A stretch of DNA of 64,000 bases, taken from an uncultured Clostridia bacterium. GTDB lineage: Bacteria; Bacillota; Clostridia; UBA1381. The stretch is taken from assembly GCA_947631235.1 (NCBI GenBank), contig CANRKO010000001.1, forward strand, positions 372,001 to 436,000, written 5' to 3'. The notes beneath the pieces are model-generated. The model did not search any database, had not been told where the DNA came from, and was given only the letters and a program-made list of their open reading frames with translations. Below, piece after piece: positions 11,363-22,865 of this stretch; positions within the stretch are counted from its first letter, which is position 1, and every line of letters begins with the position of its first letter. A program made the position numbers and the translations under genes.

Positions 11363-11390
11363 TTGACAAAGCGCAAAACGGTGTTATAAT
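11363..11390 (+). promoter_or_regulatory. Promoter of the riboflavin operon
   Basis: TTGACA (11363-11368) and TATAAT (11385-11390) with a 16-base spacer; both hexamers match consensus. It drives the FMN riboswitch and rib genes. Confidence 0.85.
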
Positions 11391-11402
11391 AAATACAGAA
11401 AA

Positions 11403-11525
11403 TATATTCTTCGGGGTGCGGTGAAATTCCCTACCGGCGGTTACAGCCCGCGAGCCATTATGGCATGATTTGGTGAAATTCCAAAGCCGACGGTATAGTC
11501 CGGATGTGAGAAGGTTAGTGTATAA
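11403..11525 (+). promoter_or_regulatory. FMN riboswitch (RFN element)
   Basis: The conserved RFN blocks are all readable: CTTCGGGG, GGTGAAATTCC, ACCGGCGGT, AGCCCGCGAGC, GATTTGGTGAAATTCC, AAGCCGAC and a closing GAGAAGG. FMN binding is known to terminate transcription or block translation of riboflavin genes. Here a terminator hairpin follows immediately (11524-11558), so control is most likely by transcription attenuation. Confidence 0.95.
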
Positions 11526-11558
11526 CGGCTCTGATGTTATTTGGAGCCGTTATTTTTT
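11524..11558 (+). terminator. Expression-platform terminator of the FMN riboswitch
   Basis: AACGGCTC (11524-11531) pairs with GAGCCGTT (11544-11551), followed by ATTTTTT. It sits directly behind the RFN aptamer, where a ligand-controlled terminator is expected. Confidence 0.85.
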
Positions 11559-11567
11559 ATGAGTGGC

Positions 11568-11695
11568 AAAAACCCCTCAGTCAGCCCAACTATTTCTGCG
11601 CAATAGTACGCGCTGACAGCTCCCCTAATAGGGGAGCCATACAGTAAGCCTCCCCTGCTAGGGGAGGTGGCGCCGTAGGCGTCGGAGGGGTTTGT
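11568..11695. repeat. Small palindromic MITE-like repeat
   Basis: About 128 bases bounded by the inverted ends AAACCCCTC (11570-11578) and GAGGGGTTT (11685-11693). Inside are two further hairpins: GCTCCCCTAATAGGGGAGC and CCTCCCCTGCTAGGGGAGG. It has no coding potential. It lies between the riboswitch terminator and ribD, inside the transcribed leader. The form resembles small non-autonomous palindromic elements of Clostridia genomes. Confidence 0.7.
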
Positions 11696-11723
11696 TTAAT
11701 GAATGTAGACAGGAGAACGCAAA

Positions 11724-12812
11724 ATGGACGAACAATTTATGCGCCGAGCAATCGTGCTTGCCGAAAAGGGCGTTGGACGCGTCAATCCAAATCCGCTTGT
11801 CGGCGCGGTTATCGTGAAAAACGGCGTTATAATCGGCGAGGGGTATCACGAAAAATACGGCGGACTGCACGCGGAACGCAACGCGTTTAAAAACAGCAAA
11901 GTGTCTCCCGAGGGCGCGGATATGTACGTCACGCTCGAACCGTGCTGTCACCACGGCAAGCAGCCGCCGTGTGTTGACGCTATAATCGAAAATAAAATAA
12001 AACGCGTATTTATCGGCTCTGACGACCCTAATCCGCTTGTTGCGGGCGGCGGTATCACAAAACTTCGTGAACACGGGATTGAGGTTTACACCGACGTTTT
12101 AAAGGACGAGTGCGACGCGCTGAACGAGATATTTTTTCACTATATCAGCACGAAAACGCCATATGTAATGATGAAATACGCGATGACCGCCGACGGTAAA
12201 ATTTCCTCGCGCACGGGTGACAGCAGATGGATCTCAAACGAAAAATCGCGCCGTATCGCGCACGAGGACAGGAACAGATACGCGGCTATCATGGTCGGCA
12301 TCGGCACAGTTTTGGCTGACGACCCGAGCCTTACCTGCCGTATCGAGAACGGAAGCGACCCTATCAGAATAGTATGCGACAGCAAAATGCGTCTGCCACT
12401 CGACAGTGAAATCGCAAAAACCGCGAACACCGTTCGTACAATCGTTGCCGCCGCTGTGAAGGATGCGAAAAAAGAAAAAGCGTTAAACGAAAAGGGAATA
12501 GAGGTAATTTATGTTCCATGCGCAAACGGACGCGTTGATTTGATGGCGCTGATGAAAAAACTCGGCGAAATGCAAATTGACAGCGTTATTCTTGAAGGCG
12601 GCGGAGAATTAAATTTCGCGGCACTGCAAAGCGGAATAGTAAATAAAGTAAAGGTATTCACCGCGCCGAAAATAATCGGCGGAACCGGCGCGAAAACGCC
12701 TGTGGGCGGTGCGGGAATTGAGCTTATGAAAAACGCCGTAAAGCTGAACTTAGGAGCCGTATCGCAAATTGACGGCGACATAATGGCTGAATACGACGTT
12801 GTAAAGGAGTGA
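11724..12812 (+). CDS. ribD: Bifunctional diaminohydroxyphosphoribosylaminopyrimidine deaminase / reductase RibD
   Basis: Carries out the second and third steps of riboflavin synthesis, deamination then NADPH-dependent side-chain reduction. The protein has 362 residues. The N-terminal CDA-type deaminase has the zinc motif HAE (49-51) and EPCCHHGKQPPC (Cys74 or 75 and Cys83). The C-terminal reductase (about 145-362) contains YAMTADGKISSRTGDSRWI and the glycine-rich LEGGGELN. The SD AGGAGA lies at 11710-11715. It is the first gene of ribD-ribE-ribBA-ribH. Confidence 0.96.
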   Translation: MDEQFMRRAIVLAEKGVGRVNPNPLVGAVIVKNGVIIGEGYHEKYGGLHAERNAFKNSKVSPEGADMYVTLEPCCHHGKQPPCVDAIIENKIKRVFIGSDDPNPLVAGGGITKLREHGIEVYTDVLKDECDALNEIFFHYISTKTPYVMMKYAMTADGKISSRTGDSRWISNEKSRRIAHEDRNRYAAIMVGIGTVLADDPSLTCRIENGSDPIRIVCDSKMRLPLDSEIAKTANTVRTIVAAAVKDAKKEKALNEKGIEVIYVPCANGRVDLMALMKKLGEMQIDSVILEGGGELNFAALQSGIVNKVKVFTAPKIIGGTGAKTPVGGAGIELMKNAVKLNLGAVSQIDGDIMAEYDVVKE

Positions 12813-12817
12813 TGTGC

Positions 12818-13453
12818 ATGTTTACGGGTTTGATTGAAACCGTAGGAACAGTGACGGCTATAAACAAACAGCGCGGCACAGTGACAATTAAATGCAATAT
12901 TACCGACGGTATTGAAATCGGTGACAGCGTTGCGGTAAACGGCGCTTGCCTGACCGCGGTTGAGATTGGAAACGGCATTTTCACCGCAGACGTAATGAAT
13001 GAAACGTTCAGCCGTACCGCGCTCGGCACGCTTTCGGTCGGCAGCCGCGTAAACCTTGAACGCGCCATGAAAGCCGACGGACGTTTCGGCGGACATATAG
13101 TGTCAGGGCATATTGACGGCACGGGAACGGTGACAAATATGCAAAACGACGGCAACGCGGTTTGGGTAACCGTCGCGGCTGACAGTGGAATTCTGCGGTA
13201 TATCGTGGAAAAAGGGTCGATTGCAATCGACGGCATAAGCCTTACCGTCGCGTACGTTGACGATAAATGCTTTAAGGTTTCTATAATTCCGCATACCGGC
13301 GGAGAGACGACGCTTTTGGAAAAACGCGCCGGCGACGCGGTAAATCTCGAATGTGATATAATCGCGAAGTATGTTGAAAAGCTGATGCAGCCGTCGGAAA
13401 ACGTTCCGAAAAGCAACATAACGTATGAGTTTTTGGCTGAAAACGGATTTTAA
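12818..13453 (+). CDS. ribE: Riboflavin synthase alpha subunit
   Basis: Dismutates two 6,7-dimethyl-8-ribityllumazine molecules to riboflavin. The protein has 211 residues as two homologous lumazine-binding repeats: the first begins MFTGLIETVG, the second around FGGHIVSGHIDGTGTV. The start is ATG 12818, because it gives the family N-terminus and lies 8 bases from the SD AAAGGAG (12803-12809); the upstream GTG 12809 and ATG 12812 overlap that SD. It overlaps the ribD end almost exactly, so translation is probably coupled. Confidence 0.94.
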   Translation: MFTGLIETVGTVTAINKQRGTVTIKCNITDGIEIGDSVAVNGACLTAVEIGNGIFTADVMNETFSRTALGTLSVGSRVNLERAMKADGRFGGHIVSGHIDGTGTVTNMQNDGNAVWVTVAADSGILRYIVEKGSIAIDGISLTVAYVDDKCFKVSIIPHTGGETTLLEKRAGDAVNLECDIIAKYVEKLMQPSENVPKSNITYEFLAENGF

Positions 13454-13468
13454 GGAGGTTGACATAAA

Positions 13469-14674
13469 ATGCAGTTTAACACGATCCCCGAGGCTATAGA
13501 GGATTTAAAACAGGGGAAAATGATAATGGTGGTTGACGACGAGAACCGCGAAAACGAGGGCGATTTAATCGCCGCGTGCGAGTTCGCAACGGGTGAAATG
13601 CTCAACTTTATGGCAAGCTATGCGAAGGGTCTTATCTGTATGCCGATGTCGGGCGAATGGGCGGCGAGACTGCACCTTCTGCCCATGGTTGCCGACAACA
13701 CCGACAACCACGAAACGGCGTTCACAGTGTCGGTCGATGCGGTCGGTACGACTACGGGCATATCCGCGTACGAACGCGCCGACACGGCTCGTAAAATTGC
13801 CGACGAAAACGCGCTGCCGTCGGATTTTCGCCGCCCGGGGCATATGTTCCCGCTTATCGCGAAAAACGGCGGAGTGTTCGAGCGTAAAGGTCATACCGAG
13901 GCAACGGTAGATTTGCTCAAATACGCGGGGCTTAAACCGTGCGGACTCTGCTGTGAGATTATGGCAGACGACGGTCACATGATGCGGCTGCCGCAGCTTA
14001 CGGAGTTTGCACAAAAACACGGATTTACGCTTATATCGGTCGCGGATTTGGAAAAGTACCGCCGCGAGCATGAGGTGATAGTCGAGTGTGTTGCAAAGGC
14101 AAAATTTCCGACGCGTTACGGCAAATTCACAATTCACGGCTTTGTGAACAAGCTTAACGGCGAACATCACGTCGCGCTCACAATGGGCGAAATGAACCCC
14201 GACGAGCCGATTTTGTGCCGCGTACATTCGGAGTGTCTTACGGGCGACGCACTCGGCAGCGCACGCTGCGACTGCGGTCAGCAGTACGACGCGGCGATGA
14301 AACGAATTGCGAAAGAGGGCAGGGGAGTGCTGCTCTATTTAAGACAGGAAGGGCGCGGAATAGGTCTTATAAACAAAATCCGCGCGTACGCCTTGCAGGA
14401 CAAGGGTATGGACACGGTAGAAGCAAATCTCGCGCTCGGTTTCCCCGAGGATATGCGCGATTACAGCGTCGGCGCACAGATACTCGCTGAACTCGGCGTG
14501 GGTAAAATGCGGCTAATGACAAACAATCCGCTGAAAATAGACGGATTGGAAAAATTCGGGCTGGAAATTGTCGAGCGCGTTCCGATACAAATCGAGGCAG
14601 GCAAGGACGATGAGTTTTACCTGCTCACGAAACAACATAAAATGGGACATTATTTGAATTACGATAAGGAATAA
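13469..14674 (+). CDS. ribBA: Bifunctional DHBP synthase / GTP cyclohydrolase II
   Basis: Makes both riboflavin precursors: 3,4-dihydroxy-2-butanone 4-phosphate from ribulose 5-phosphate, and the pyrimidine from GTP. The protein has 401 residues. DHBP synthase spans about 1-200, with [11 protein letters not shown] and the RPGH...HTEATVDL segment. GTP cyclohydrolase II spans about 205-400, with the zinc cysteines in [14 protein letters not shown] and CDCGQQ, followed by [14 protein letters not shown] strong SD AAGGAGGT precedes it. It is the third gene of the FMN-controlled operon. Confidence 0.96.
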   Translation: MQFNTIPEAIEDLKQGKMIMVVDDENRENEGDLIAACEFATGEMLNFMASYAKGLICMPMSGEWAARLHLLPMVADNTDNHETAFTVSVDAVGTTTGISAYERADTARKIADENALPSDFRRPGHMFPLIAKNGGVFERKGHTEATVDLLKYAGLKPCGLCCEIMADDGHMMRLPQLTEFAQKHGFTLISVADLEKYRREHEVIVECVAKAKFPTRYGKFTIHGFVNKLNGEHHVALTMGEMNPDEPILCRVHSECLTGDALGSARCDCGQQYDAAMKRIAKEGRGVLLYLRQEGRGIGLINKIRAYALQDKGMDTVEANLALGFPEDMRDYSVGAQILAELGVGKMRLMTNNPLKIDGLEKFGLEIVERVPIQIEAGKDDEFYLLTKQHKMGHYLNYDKE

Positions 14675-14689
14675 AAAGGAGGAATAACC

Positions 14690-15151
14690 ATGAAAATTTT
14701 GGAAGGAAAATTAGTAGCAAAAGAGATTAAAATCGGCATTGTCGCGTCGCGTTTCAACGAGTTTATCGTATCAAAGCTCATAAGCGGCGCGGAGGACGGA
14801 CTTTTGCGTCACGACATAAGCGGCGACAACATCACGCTCGCATGGGTACCCGGCGCGTTCGAGATACCGCTTATGGCTAAGAAAATGGCTGAAAGCGGCA
14901 AATACGACGCGGTGATTTGTTTGGGCGCGGTAATACGCGGCGCGACCTCGCATTACGATTACGTTTGCAACGAGGTATCAAAGGGCATAGCGCAGGTATC
15001 GCTCACTACGGGCGTACCCGTAATGTTCGGCATACTCACGACCGACAACATCGAGCAGGCTATAGAACGCGCCGGAACTAAGGCGGGCAATAAGGGCTAC
15101 GATTGCGCTCTCGGCGCGATTGAGATGATAAATCTCGCGAAACAGATATAA
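14690..15151 (+). CDS. ribH: 6,7-dimethyl-8-ribityllumazine synthase
   Basis: Condenses the RibBA and RibD products into the lumazine used by riboflavin synthase and usually assembles as an icosahedral shell. The protein has 153 residues. It shows the family motifs [39 protein letters not shown] and [19 protein letters not shown]. The SD AAAGGAGG is well placed. It ends the rib operon; no convincing terminator follows before the sigma factor promoter. Confidence 0.97.
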   Translation: MKILEGKLVAKEIKIGIVASRFNEFIVSKLISGAEDGLLRHDISGDNITLAWVPGAFEIPLMAKKMAESGKYDAVICLGAVIRGATSHYDYVCNEVSKGIAQVSLTTGVPVMFGILTTDNIEQAIERAGTKAGNKGYDCALGAIEMINLAKQI

Positions 15152-15166
15152 AAAATTTCTATAACC

Positions 15167-15196
15167 TTCAACATTTTTGCCTTTTTAAACGTTATA
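15167..15196 (+). promoter_or_regulatory. Candidate ECF-type (autoregulatory) promoter
   Basis: A TTCAAC-type -35 (AAC at 15170-15172) and ACGTTAT -10 (CGT at 15190-15192) with 17 bases between AAC and CGT. ECF sigma factors are known to recognise AAC/CGT-type elements and often transcribe their own gene. No sigma-A promoter of similar quality is seen here. Confidence 0.5.
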
Positions 15197-15221
15197 TAAA
15201 TGAACGCGGATAAAAGGAACG

Positions 15222-15695
15222 GTGAGGTATATGACGATTGATGAGTTATACGGTGAGTTTTTCGATGAGCTTGTTTCGTGGTGCGCGGGTATGTGCGGCG
15301 ACGAAACGACAGCGGAGGACATGGTTCAGGAGGCATTTGCGCGCGCACTGACCCATGCCGCGACGCTTGAAAAACTCCATCCGATGCAGTCACGCGCGTG
15401 GCTCTATACCACAATCAAAAACATATACCTCGACCGTGTGCGTCATTCCGCTTTCGAGAGCGTTTCGGACGACCTGCCCGACACTGCCGCGGACAGTGAC
15501 GATTACGCCGACGCGGAAACGGACGAACTTATAAATACGCTGCCGTACCCCGACGGGTTAATGTTCCGTATGCGGTACTTCGAGGGTTACAACTCGAAGG
15601 AAATCGGCGAAATGTTTAATATACCGTCCGGCACGGTGCGGTCAAGACTGAGTGAAACGCGAAGAAAACTGCGTAAAATGCTGAAGGAGGAATAA
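15222..15695 (+). CDS. ECF-family RNA polymerase sigma factor
   Basis: A short sigma-70-type factor (157 residues, or 154 from ATG 15231) that redirects RNA polymerase to a small regulon. Region 2 spans about 10-70 (CGDETTAEDMVQEAFARAL, then AWLYTTIKNIYLDRVR). Region 4 spans about 105-155 (RYFEGYNSKEIGEMFNIP, GTVRSRLSETRRKLR). Regions 1 and 3 are missing, as expected for ECF factors. The start is ambiguous: GTG 15222 with AAAGGA upstream, or ATG 15231 with GGTGAGG very close. The next gene starts 2 bases downstream, so it is cotranscribed and a likely partner or effector. Confidence 0.88.
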   Translation: MRYMTIDELYGEFFDELVSWCAGMCGDETTAEDMVQEAFARALTHAATLEKLHPMQSRAWLYTTIKNIYLDRVRHSAFESVSDDLPDTAADSDDYADAETDELINTLPYPDGLMFRMRYFEGYNSKEIGEMFNIPSGTVRSRLSETRRKLRKMLKEE

Positions 15696-15697
15696 TC

Positions 15698-16891
15698 ATG
15701 GAAAAGAAAAGGCTGGAAATAAACTGCGCCAAATGCGACGCAAGGAACATCAACGAAGAATCATACGCGAAGTATGATAAAATCGAAATCAACACGGCAA
15801 TAATGCTTACAGACGACCATAGCCGCGAGGTGTTAAGCCGTCTGGGCGCGGAAATCCACGCAGCGAAAACGCTGTCTGCAAAAGACAATGTGCCGGTTGT
15901 CGAGATAAACGGCCCGCATAAAATAACGGCGTCGGCGCTGCCGAAAAAAGGCACGGTGCTTATCGTGAACGGCGGCGTGGAGATTGAAAAGGGCGCGAAC
16001 AATGCGGTTGAAATGTATTCGTACATTGACGTAAACGGCAATCTGGAATGTCCCGAAAGCGTTGTCGGTTCGCTTGCGAACGTGAGAGTAAACGGCTGCA
16101 TAGGCACGTACCCCGACGATTATACAAAGCTCCATTCAAAGCTTGCGATTGACGATATGTTTATCGCTCGTGCTGCGCGTGACGGCAAATATTACGTCGG
16201 CGGCACGGTCAGTCTCACTGACAGGTCGGTTGACGTTTCAAGGCTTACCCAAAAGAACGTCAAATTCAAAACAAAGCGGTTTATCACGCATGAGGACAGA
16301 ATGGATGAATGTCTCGCGATGTTCGATTATGACACGGAAATCATTCCCGCGCCGTCCGACTGCGCGATTGTCGGCGGCAGCGCAAAGCTTAGCACAAATC
16401 TCTTAGACGAATACGGAACAAGGCTTTTTGTTTTCGGCAATCTCGATGCGCGGGGCAATATCGCGGATGTTCTTTCACGGCTCGAAAAGCTTGTTGTAAC
16501 GGGAAAAATCACCGCTACGCGCAAAAACGCCGCCGCAATAAAAAATTTGGGCGCAAAATATAAAAAGCTTGAAATCGTAAGAGAAATGACATTTACAAAT
16601 ACCGGAAACGTCCGCGTAACGAACGAAATACTTCACGCATCCGACGGCGTTACCGTGCAGAATTGCGCAGTCTTGACGATTGACGAAGACGTTAGTGCGG
16701 AGGACATAAAAAATCTGCTCGAAGGCGCGAATGTGGGATATATCGTTTGCTCAAAGGAGCAGGCAGCAGCCGCTCGGAGTGTGTGCAAAAACGTCGGCGC
16801 GGTTATGACGCCGGAGGAATACGCGGAATATAAAAATTCAAAGAAGAACGACAACACTGTTGAAATCGACGCGGCTGAATATGTAATGTGA
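15698..16891 (+). CDS. Uncharacterised protein cotranscribed with the ECF sigma factor
   Basis: A 397-residue protein, family not recognised. It has a strong SD (GAAGGAGGA) and lies 2 bases after the sigma gene. The N-terminus carries a CxxC pair (Cys10, Cys13). The middle and C-terminal parts are rich in short valine/glycine/asparagine strands, for example YIDVNGNLECPESVVGSL, VFGNLDARGNIADVLSRL and FTNTGNVRVTNEIL. These recur at intervals, as in a beta-solenoid or bactofilin-like polymer, though I cannot assign it to either. There is no signal peptide and no membrane segment. It could be an anti-sigma factor, a structural protein or the sigma factor's main target. Confidence 0.65.
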   Translation: MEKKRLEINCAKCDARNINEESYAKYDKIEINTAIMLTDDHSREVLSRLGAEIHAAKTLSAKDNVPVVEINGPHKITASALPKKGTVLIVNGGVEIEKGANNAVEMYSYIDVNGNLECPESVVGSLANVRVNGCIGTYPDDYTKLHSKLAIDDMFIARAARDGKYYVGGTVSLTDRSVDVSRLTQKNVKFKTKRFITHEDRMDECLAMFDYDTEIIPAPSDCAIVGGSAKLSTNLLDEYGTRLFVFGNLDARGNIADVLSRLEKLVVTGKITATRKNAAAIKNLGAKYKKLEIVREMTFTNTGNVRVTNEILHASDGVTVQNCAVLTIDEDVSAEDIKNLLEGANVGYIVCSKEQAAAARSVCKNVGAVMTPEEYAEYKNSKKNDNTVEIDAAEYVM

Positions 16892-16912
16892 AGAAAATTC
16901 CGAAAAATCCCC

Positions 16913-16942
16913 TTGACAAAACGGCTCCGTCGTGTGTATAAT
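16913..16942 (+). promoter_or_regulatory. Promoter of thrS T-box leader
   Basis: TTGACA (16913-16918), 18-base spacer, TATAAT (16937-16942). It starts the T-box transcript. Confidence 0.85.
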
Positions 16943-16949
16943 ACAATAA

Positions 16950-17147
16950 AGCGATGAAAAAGACAGTAACCCGTGGCAAAAACCACAAGAGAGAGAACCT
17001 CGCGGCTGGAAGGGTTCTTTGGCGGGTCAGGGGCGAACACCACTTTGGAGCAGTACAGCGAACTGTACCGTATGTCTGCGATAAAGACCTAACCGAGTGA
17101 CAGCCCGAAAGGGTTGTAATTAGGGTGGAACCGTGTAATTTTTTGCA
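16950..17147 (+). promoter_or_regulatory. T-box leader controlling thrS (specifier ACC, Thr)
   Basis: The leader shows the T-box hallmarks. Stem I has the AGAGAGA bulge and the GGCTGGAAGGG apical part. The specifier region GAACACCAC carries ACC at 17039-17041, a Thr codon. The T-box sequence TAGGGTGGAACCGTG lies at 17121-17135. Uncharged tRNA-Thr is known to pair with both the specifier and the T-box bulge, stabilising an antiterminator and turning on the synthetase gene. Confidence 0.93.
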
Positions 17148-17182
17148 CCCCTAAGGCTATAATAGCTTTAGGGGTCTTTTTA
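17148..17182 (+). terminator. T-box-regulated terminator
   Basis: CCCCTAA (17148-17154) pairs with TTAGGGG (17168-17174), followed by TCTTTTTATTT. It is the competing terminator of the thrS T-box and ends 22 bases before thrS. Confidence 0.88.
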
Positions 17183-17203
17183 TTTAAGAAAGGATGTATA
17201 AAC

Positions 17204-18952
17204 ATGGAACTTAACGAACTTCAAACACTTCGCCACAGCGCGTCGCATGTGCTTGCGCAGGCGGTGAAAAGACTTTTCCCCGACACAAAGCTTGCGATTG
17301 GCCCTGCTATCGACACAGGCTTTTACTACGACTTCGATACGGAGCACGCGTTTACTCCGGAGGATTTGGAAACTCTCGAAAAGGAAATGAAGAAAATCGC
17401 GAAGGAGAACCTTAAAATCGAGAGGTTTGAACTCCCCAGAGCCGAGGCGCTGGAACTGATGAAGGACGAGCCGTACAAGGTCGAACTTATAAACGACCTG
17501 CCCGAAGACGCGACAATATCGTTCTACAAGCAGGGCGACTTTACCGACCTTTGCGCGGGACCCCACGTAAACTACACGTCGAAGGTAAAGGCGTTCAAGC
17601 TTTTGAGCGCGACAGGAGCGTACTGGCGCGGCGACGAACACAATAAGATGCTGCAGCGTATTTACGGTACGGCGTTTACAAATAAGGCTGACCTTGAAGA
17701 GCATTTGGAGCAACTCGAAGAGGCGAAGAAACGCGACCACAATAAGCTCGGACGCGACCTTGAATTGTTTACGACAGTTGACTATATCGGTCAGGGATTA
17801 CCTATAATGCTCCCGAAGGGCGCGAGAATAATCCAGACTCTCCAACGCTGGGTTGAGGACGAGGAGCAAAAGCGCGGCTGGCAGCTTACGAAAACGCCGT
17901 TTATGGCAAAGAGCGACCTTTACAAAATCTCGGGTCACTGGGATCACTATCAGGACGGTATGTTTGTTCTGGGCGACCCCGAAAAGGACAAGGAGGTTTA
18001 CGCTCTCCGTCCGATGACGTGTCCATTCCAGTACCAGGCGTTTTTGAACCGCGGACGCTCGTACCGCGATTTACCGATGAGACTTAACGAGACGTCCACG
18101 CTTTTCCGTAACGAGGCGTCGGGCGAAATGCATGGTCTTATTCGCGTAAGACAATTTACGATTTCCGAGGGACACCTCATGTGTACGCCGGAGCAGCTTG
18201 CGGGCGAGTTTAAACATTGTCTCGAACTTGCAAACTATATGCTCGACGTTCTCGGGCTTAAAGAGGATATAACGTATCGTTTCTCGCAGTGGGATCCCGA
18301 CGACAGAGAGAAGTATATCGGCACAAAGGAGCAGTGGGACGAGGCGCAGGGCGTTATGCAGGATATACTCGACGAAATCGGTCTTGAATACAAGATAGGA
18401 ATAGGCGAGGCGGCGTTCTACGGCCCGAAACTCGACCTTCAAATTAAGAACGTTCACGGCAAAGAGGACACGCTTATCACAATTCAGATAGATCAAATGC
18501 TCGCCGAGAAATTCGGTATGGAGTACACCGATAAGGACGGCACGAAAAAGAACCCGTATATCATTCACAGGACAAGTATCGGCTGCTATGAGAGAACGCT
18601 CGCGCTCCTTATCGAAAAGTACGCCGGCGCGTTCCCGACATGGCTCGCGCCCGTGCAGGTGAAGATTTTGCCGATTGCGGACAGACATCTCGATTACGCT
18701 TACGAGGTTAAAAAGAAGTTTGAGGAAAGCAATATATGGCGCGTGGAGATCGACGACAGGAGCGAAAAACTCGGCTATAAGCTACGTGAGGCGCAGCTTG
18801 AAAAAGTGCCGTATATGCTCGTTGTCGGCGACAAGGACGCCCAAGCCGGCACGGTATCGGTACGCTCCAGAAAAGAAGGCGACAAGGGCGCTATGGAAAT
18901 CAACGAATTTATAGCGCAGATTAAGGAAGAGATTGACAACAAGGTGAGATAA
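17204..18952 (+). CDS. thrS: Threonyl-tRNA synthetase (short form without TGS domain)
   Basis: Charges tRNA-Thr with threonine. The protein has 582 residues; typical bacterial ThrRS has about 640. It begins directly at the N2 editing domain (HSASHVL, His11/His15, and CAGPH near residue 125), so the N-terminal TGS domain is missing, while the editing site is kept. The class II catalytic core follows, with zinc ligands in PMTCPFQYQAF, motif 2 (RNEASGEMHGLIRVRQF), then the C-terminal anticodon-binding domain (about 480-575). The T-box leader matches threonine. No upstream in-frame extension exists that could supply TGS. Confidence 0.95.
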   Translation: MELNELQTLRHSASHVLAQAVKRLFPDTKLAIGPAIDTGFYYDFDTEHAFTPEDLETLEKEMKKIAKENLKIERFELPRAEALELMKDEPYKVELINDLPEDATISFYKQGDFTDLCAGPHVNYTSKVKAFKLLSATGAYWRGDEHNKMLQRIYGTAFTNKADLEEHLEQLEEAKKRDHNKLGRDLELFTTVDYIGQGLPIMLPKGARIIQTLQRWVEDEEQKRGWQLTKTPFMAKSDLYKISGHWDHYQDGMFVLGDPEKDKEVYALRPMTCPFQYQAFLNRGRSYRDLPMRLNETSTLFRNEASGEMHGLIRVRQFTISEGHLMCTPEQLAGEFKHCLELANYMLDVLGLKEDITYRFSQWDPDDREKYIGTKEQWDEAQGVMQDILDEIGLEYKIGIGEAAFYGPKLDLQIKNVHGKEDTLITIQIDQMLAEKFGMEYTDKDGTKKNPYIIHRTSIGCYERTLALLIEKYAGAFPTWLAPVQVKILPIADRHLDYAYEVKKKFEESNIWRVEIDDRSEKLGYKLREAQLEKVPYMLVVGDKDAQAGTVSVRSRKEGDKGAMEINEFIAQIKEEIDNKVR

Positions 18953-19013
18953 GTAACCGTTCTCCCTTTGATAGCATAGTATAACTTATGCGGCATGGGG
19001 AGGGGTGGTTATT

Positions 19014-19655
19014 ATGAGACTCGGTATATCACGCTCGTCAAGGCGAAGAACAAGGCACGGCGGCAGGTTCGGTCTTATATTGTTTGCGCTTATGGTTTTC
19101 GCGGGCGTAACAATAACAGTGCTCATACGCCTTCAGCCTGTCGTGATAGACTACGCGGAAAAATACGCGTCATCCGTCGCCGACAGCGTTGTGAATAAAG
19201 CGATACAAGAGGTCTACTCGGACGGCGACTATTCCTGCACCACCGAAATAAGCGGTAAAAACGTTAAAACCGTCGAAACCGACACGGCGAAAATAAACCG
19301 CCTTAAATCCGCGTTAAATCAGGCGCTGCACGACGGCATGAGCGAGTGTGAAACGGTGTATATACCGCTCGGCAGCGCACTTAACTGGTATTTTTTGTCG
19401 GGTATGGGACCGAAGATACCGATAAGAATATGCCCCATCGGCGTTATAAATATGGATTTACGCGACGATTTCTCGTCGGAGGGTATAAATCAGGTGTACC
19501 ATAAAATTTACCTTGATGTGACGCTTGAAATGTCGTATATAGGTCTTATGTCCTCGCGCTCGCAGACGGTGCGGACAACGGCGCTTGTGAGCGAGACGGT
19601 AATCGTCGGCGACACGCCGGAGTATTACGGCACGGGAGAAATTGCCGTAGAATAA
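19014..19655 (+). CDS. yunB: Sporulation protein YunB
   Basis: A 213-residue membrane-anchored protein of the YunB family, known from Bacillus as a mother-cell sporulation protein; its exact function is unknown. A basic N-terminus (SRSSRRRTRHG) precedes one membrane segment (about residues 20-40, LILFALMVFAGVTITVLI). The extracytoplasmic domain contains YIPLGSALNWYFLSGMGP and the IRICPIGVINMDLRDDF segment of the family. The start is ATG 19014, 8 bases after the SD GGGGAGGGG; the upstream GTG 19005 overlaps that SD. It shows that the organism has endospore genes. ligA follows 9 bases later. Confidence 0.88.
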   Translation: MRLGISRSSRRRTRHGGRFGLILFALMVFAGVTITVLIRLQPVVIDYAEKYASSVADSVVNKAIQEVYSDGDYSCTTEISGKNVKTVETDTAKINRLKSALNQALHDGMSECETVYIPLGSALNWYFLSGMGPKIPIRICPIGVINMDLRDDFSSEGINQVYHKIYLDVTLEMSYIGLMSSRSQTVRTTALVSETVIVGDTPEYYGTGEIAVE

Positions 19656-22816
<3,161 letters not shown>

Positions 22817-22841
22817 GTTTACATAATATTATTATGTAAAC
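22817..22841. repeat. Perfect palindrome ahead of the GME-fold gene
   Basis: GTTTACATAA (22817-22826) and TTATGTAAAC (22832-22841) are perfect inverted arms around 5 bases. There is no T tract on either side, so it is not an obvious terminator. It may be an operator or RNA hairpin between the M20 gene and the next gene. Confidence 0.5.
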
Positions 22842-22865
22842 TAAATTAACATTATATGGAAAAAT

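Noticed and set aside
18953-19013. SigE-type promoter ahead of yunB
   Set aside because: The -35 and -10 candidates have poor matches or wrong spacing.
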